Assembly: GCF_003308995.1 (NCBI RefSeq)
Contig: NZ_QFFJ01000001.1
Coordinates: forward strand, 2,046,001-2,110,000
DNA length: 64,000 nt
Source of the DNA: Chitinophaga flava
GTDB taxonomy: Bacteria > Bacteroidota > Bacteroidia > Chitinophagales > Chitinophagaceae
Direction: 5' to 3'
Under the pieces are notes generated by a model. That model ran no database searches. It saw only the letters and a list, made by a program, of their open reading frames with translations, and had not been told where the DNA came from. Of this stretch, positions 62,373 through 64,000 are shown piece by piece (the first letter of the stretch is position 1; each line of letters begins with the position of its first letter). The translations under genes and the position numbers were made by a program.

Positions 62373-63503
62373 TTACAGGCGCGTTTTCAACTGCTGTACC
62401 ATTCCTGTTTTCCAGGTAGCAAAGGTGCCTGCCAGTATCTGACGGCGGGCTTCTTTCACCAGTTCCAGGTAAAAGGCGAGGTTGTGGATACTCGCTAATG
62501 TCATGCCTAAAATTTCTCCGGCAACAAACAGGTGGCGCAGGTAGGCACGGGAGTAGCCGCTGGTAGCGAAGCAGTCGCTGTTTTCATCGATCGGACTGAA
62601 GTCGGTAGCCCATTTTTTATTCCGGATGTTCATCACGCCGTTCCAGGTGAAAAGCATACCATTACGACCATTGCGGGTAGGCATCACGCAATCGAACATG
62701 TCTACGCCCAGGGCGATGTTTTCCAGGATATTCCAGGGGGTACCTACGCCCATGAGGTAGCGGGGCTTGTCTTTGGGCAGGATATCGCATACCAGGCCGC
62801 ACATATCGTACATTTCATTTTCAGGCTCTCCTACGCTCAGGCCGCCGATAGCATTACCGGCTGCGCCACGGGAGGCGATATATTCTGCGGAGGCTTTGCG
62901 GAGATCTTTATAGGTACTGCCCTGTACAATAGGGAACAGTGTTTGTTCGTGGCCATAAGCCGGCTGGGTATCACCCAGGCGCTGAATACAGCGGTCCAGC
63001 CAACGGTGGGTGAGTTCCATCGACTTCCGCGCATAGCGGTATTCAGACGGATATGGCGGGCATTCATCGAATGCCATGATAATATCCGCTCCGATGGTGC
63101 GCTGGATGTCCATCACATTTTCGGGGGTAAAGAGGTGTTTGGAACCGTCTATATGCGACTGGAACACCACGCCCTCTTCCTTGATTTTACGGTTAGCCGC
63201 CAGGGAAAACACCTGATATCCGCCACTGTCGGTAAGGATAGGGCGGTCCCAGCCGTTAAATTTATGCAGACCGCCTGCCAGTGACAGCACTTCCAGGCCT
63301 GGCCTCAGATAGAGGTGATAGGTATTGCCGAGGATGATCTGCGCCTGCACATCATCCCGTACCTGCTCCTGTGTGATAGCTTTTACGCTACCCACAGTAC
63401 CTACCGGCATAAAAATCGGTGTTTCTATTTCCCCGTGGGCAGTGGTAATTTTACCCGCCCTGGCATTGCTGCCGCTATCTGTTGTGATCAGTTCAAAATT
63501 CAC
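62373..63503 (-). CDS. tgt: tRNA-guanine(34) transglycosylase (Tgt)
   Basis: The 376-residue enzyme exchanges G34 for the queuosine precursor preQ1 in tRNAs with a GUN anticodon. It has DSGGYQVFSL (substrate pocket and Asp), FDECPPYP, the nucleophile region YLMGVGTPWNILE, and SRAYLRHLF. In the zinc site, which is CxCxxC plus His in the classical enzyme, only one Cys and the His remain (SDCFATSGYSRAYL, SIHNL). The start is taken as the GTG at 63503 (MNFELITTDS); an upstream TTG at 63599 would add 32 atypical residues. Confidence 0.94.
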   Translation of the reverse strand: MNFELITTDSGSNARAGKITTAHGEIETPIFMPVGTVGSVKAITQEQVRDDVQAQIILGNTYHLYLRPGLEVLSLAGGLHKFNGWDRPILTDSGGYQVFSLAANRKIKEEGVVFQSHIDGSKHLFTPENVMDIQRTIGADIIMAFDECPPYPSEYRYARKSMELTHRWLDRCIQRLGDTQPAYGHEQTLFPIVQGSTYKDLRKASAEYIASRGAAGNAIGGLSVGEPENEMYDMCGLVCDILPKDKPRYLMGVGTPWNILENIALGVDMFDCVMPTRNGRNGMLFTWNGVMNIRNKKWATDFSPIDENSDCFATSGYSRAYLRHLFVAGEILGMTLASIHNLAFYLELVKEARRQILAGTFATWKTGMVQQLKTRL

Positions 63504-63542
63504 GGTCTTAATTTCAAGCCTGCAAAGATCGGAATATTTGGC

Positions 63543-63572
63543 GATTTGACGGTTTGATATTTGGAGCGAACG
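63543..63572. repeat. Short ATTTG-unit repeat upstream of tgt
   Basis: The stretch reads ATTTGACGGTTTGATATTTG, with another ATTTGGCG just left of it: three to four imperfect ATTTG(n)CG units with about 9-base spacing. It resembles the microsatellite-like repeats at 40553-40648. Confidence 0.3.
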
Positions 63573-63638
63573 GAAGATCGTCTGCTTTACAACTTTCAAA
63601 TTATCAAATAAATAATCCGGATTCGAAACGATTTATTA

Positions 63639-63669
63639 TTTTACAGATAATAAAAATATTATATTTTTG
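63639..63669 (+). promoter_or_regulatory. Promoter of the glycosyltransferase gene
   Basis: TTTA at 63639-63642 (weak -33), a 19-base spacer and TATTTTTG at 63662-63669 (exact -7) lie 8 bases before the ATG at 63678. Confidence 0.5.
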
Positions 63670-63677
63670 CCAGCATT

Positions 63678-64000
63678 ATGCTTGACAATCTGGGTGAAAT
63701 TGCCTTATACTTTTTTGCTGCCGTTGCAGGGATACAAACGATCTATTATTTGTTTGTTTTCTCCCGGGTAGCTTTCTACCGTCGTAAGTTTGACCTGGAC
63801 CTCGCGCCCGAAGGGCCTTTTTCCGTGATCATCTGCGCAAAAGACGAAGAGCTGAATCTTCAGAAAAATCTGCCGGGGGTCCTGCAGCAACGTTATCATG
63901 TACACCACAAGCCGGAATATGAGGTGATTGTGGTAAATGATAACTCCGAAGACGACACCAAATATTATCTCCGCTCCATAGAGCCCGGTTATCCACACTA
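63678..64000 (+). CDS. Glycosyltransferase family 2 (partial, N-terminal part)
   Basis: The visible 107 residues contain an N-terminal membrane segment (LGEIALYFFAAVAGIQTIYYL) and a GT-A glycosyltransferase start: PFSVIICAKDEELNLQKNLP, then YEVIVVNDNSEDDTKYYL with the DNSEDD variant of the nucleotide-sugar motif. The gene runs off the right end. Membrane-bound GT2 enzymes of this type build surface polysaccharides or glycolipids. Confidence 0.88.
   Translation, partial: MLDNLGEIALYFFAAVAGIQTIYYLFVFSRVAFYRRKFDLDLAPEGPFSVIICAKDEELNLQKNLPGVLQQRYHVHHKPEYEVIVVNDNSEDDTKYYLRSIEPGYPH

Noticed and set aside
62532..63284. 250-codon open frame antisense to tgt
   Set aside because: The opposite strand codes for a complete Tgt with all substrate motifs.
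1..64000. Search for tRNA, rRNA, insertion sequences, integrases and prophage genes
   Set aside because: No cloverleaf-like pattern, transposase or phage structural protein was recognised by eye on either strand.

Overview
The window looks like a chromosomal segment of a Bacteroidota bacterium, most plausibly the Chitinophaga/Chitinophagaceae group. This rests on type IX secretion (T9SS) C-terminal sorting domains of both type A and type B, two PorP/SprF-family proteins, an Oar-like TonB-dependent receptor, DUF4382 and DUF2795 proteins, seven exact matches to the Bacteroidota -7 promoter box (TAnnTTTG), and almost no Shine-Dalgarno sequences. No rRNA, tRNA, CRISPR array, insertion sequence or prophage was seen. 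A fragment of an unknown gene opens the window and a glycosyltransferase is cut off at its end.

Layout. 0.2-12.5 kb: the four proteins of the ligase-associated (Lhr) DNA repair module lie in two pieces. The MBL-fold exonuclease and ATP-dependent DNA ligase are at 168-2787; the Lhr-type helicase and PdeM-type phosphoesterase are at 9358-12509, followed closely by a histone-deacetylase-family gene. Between the pieces are an MFS exporter with a divergent Lrp/AsnC regulator, small envelope proteins, an LD-carboxypeptidase and a purine permease. 13.4-22.3 kb: housekeeping genes (LolD-like ATPase, DUF2795, FabI, RecN, TPR protein, zinc-ribbon coiled-coil protein, Nif3-like protein, M32 carboxypeptidase). 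22.4-29.8 kb: a lipoprotein/TonB-receptor pair with a short Crp-like regulator sharing a leader element, a DUF4382 lipoprotein, a rhodanese-thioredoxin fusion and a TPMT-like methyltransferase.

29.9-39.3 kb: a surface-protein cassette of two PKD-repeat proteins with type B T9SS signals followed by a PorP/SprF protein, then a 118-residue protein that is almost only a signal peptide plus a type A T9SS signal. 39.3-43.6 kb: grpE and dnaJ flanked by two 23S rRNA methyltransferase genes (RlmI-like and RlmK-like). 43.6-49.1 kb: a VWA protein, Hpt, a LysM glucosaminidase, an O-methyltransferase and a LOG protein. 49.1-51.5 kb: an unusual intergenic region and a pair predicted to degrade an aminophosphonate. 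51.6-57.1 kb: a second, independent type B adhesin-PorP/SprF cassette in the opposite orientation. 57.2-64 kb: RecG with no ATG start, a eukaryotic-type citrate synthase, an LptF/G permease, and a queuosine tRNA-guanine transglycosylase that lacks two of the classical zinc ligands.

Most genes have ordinary, recognisable functions. The points most worth a second look are the shared leader element of the TonB receptor and Crp-like gene, the minimal T9SS protein, the small-ORF/structured-RNA candidates at 49.1-49.6 kb, the aminophosphonate pair, the Tgt zinc site and the RecG start.
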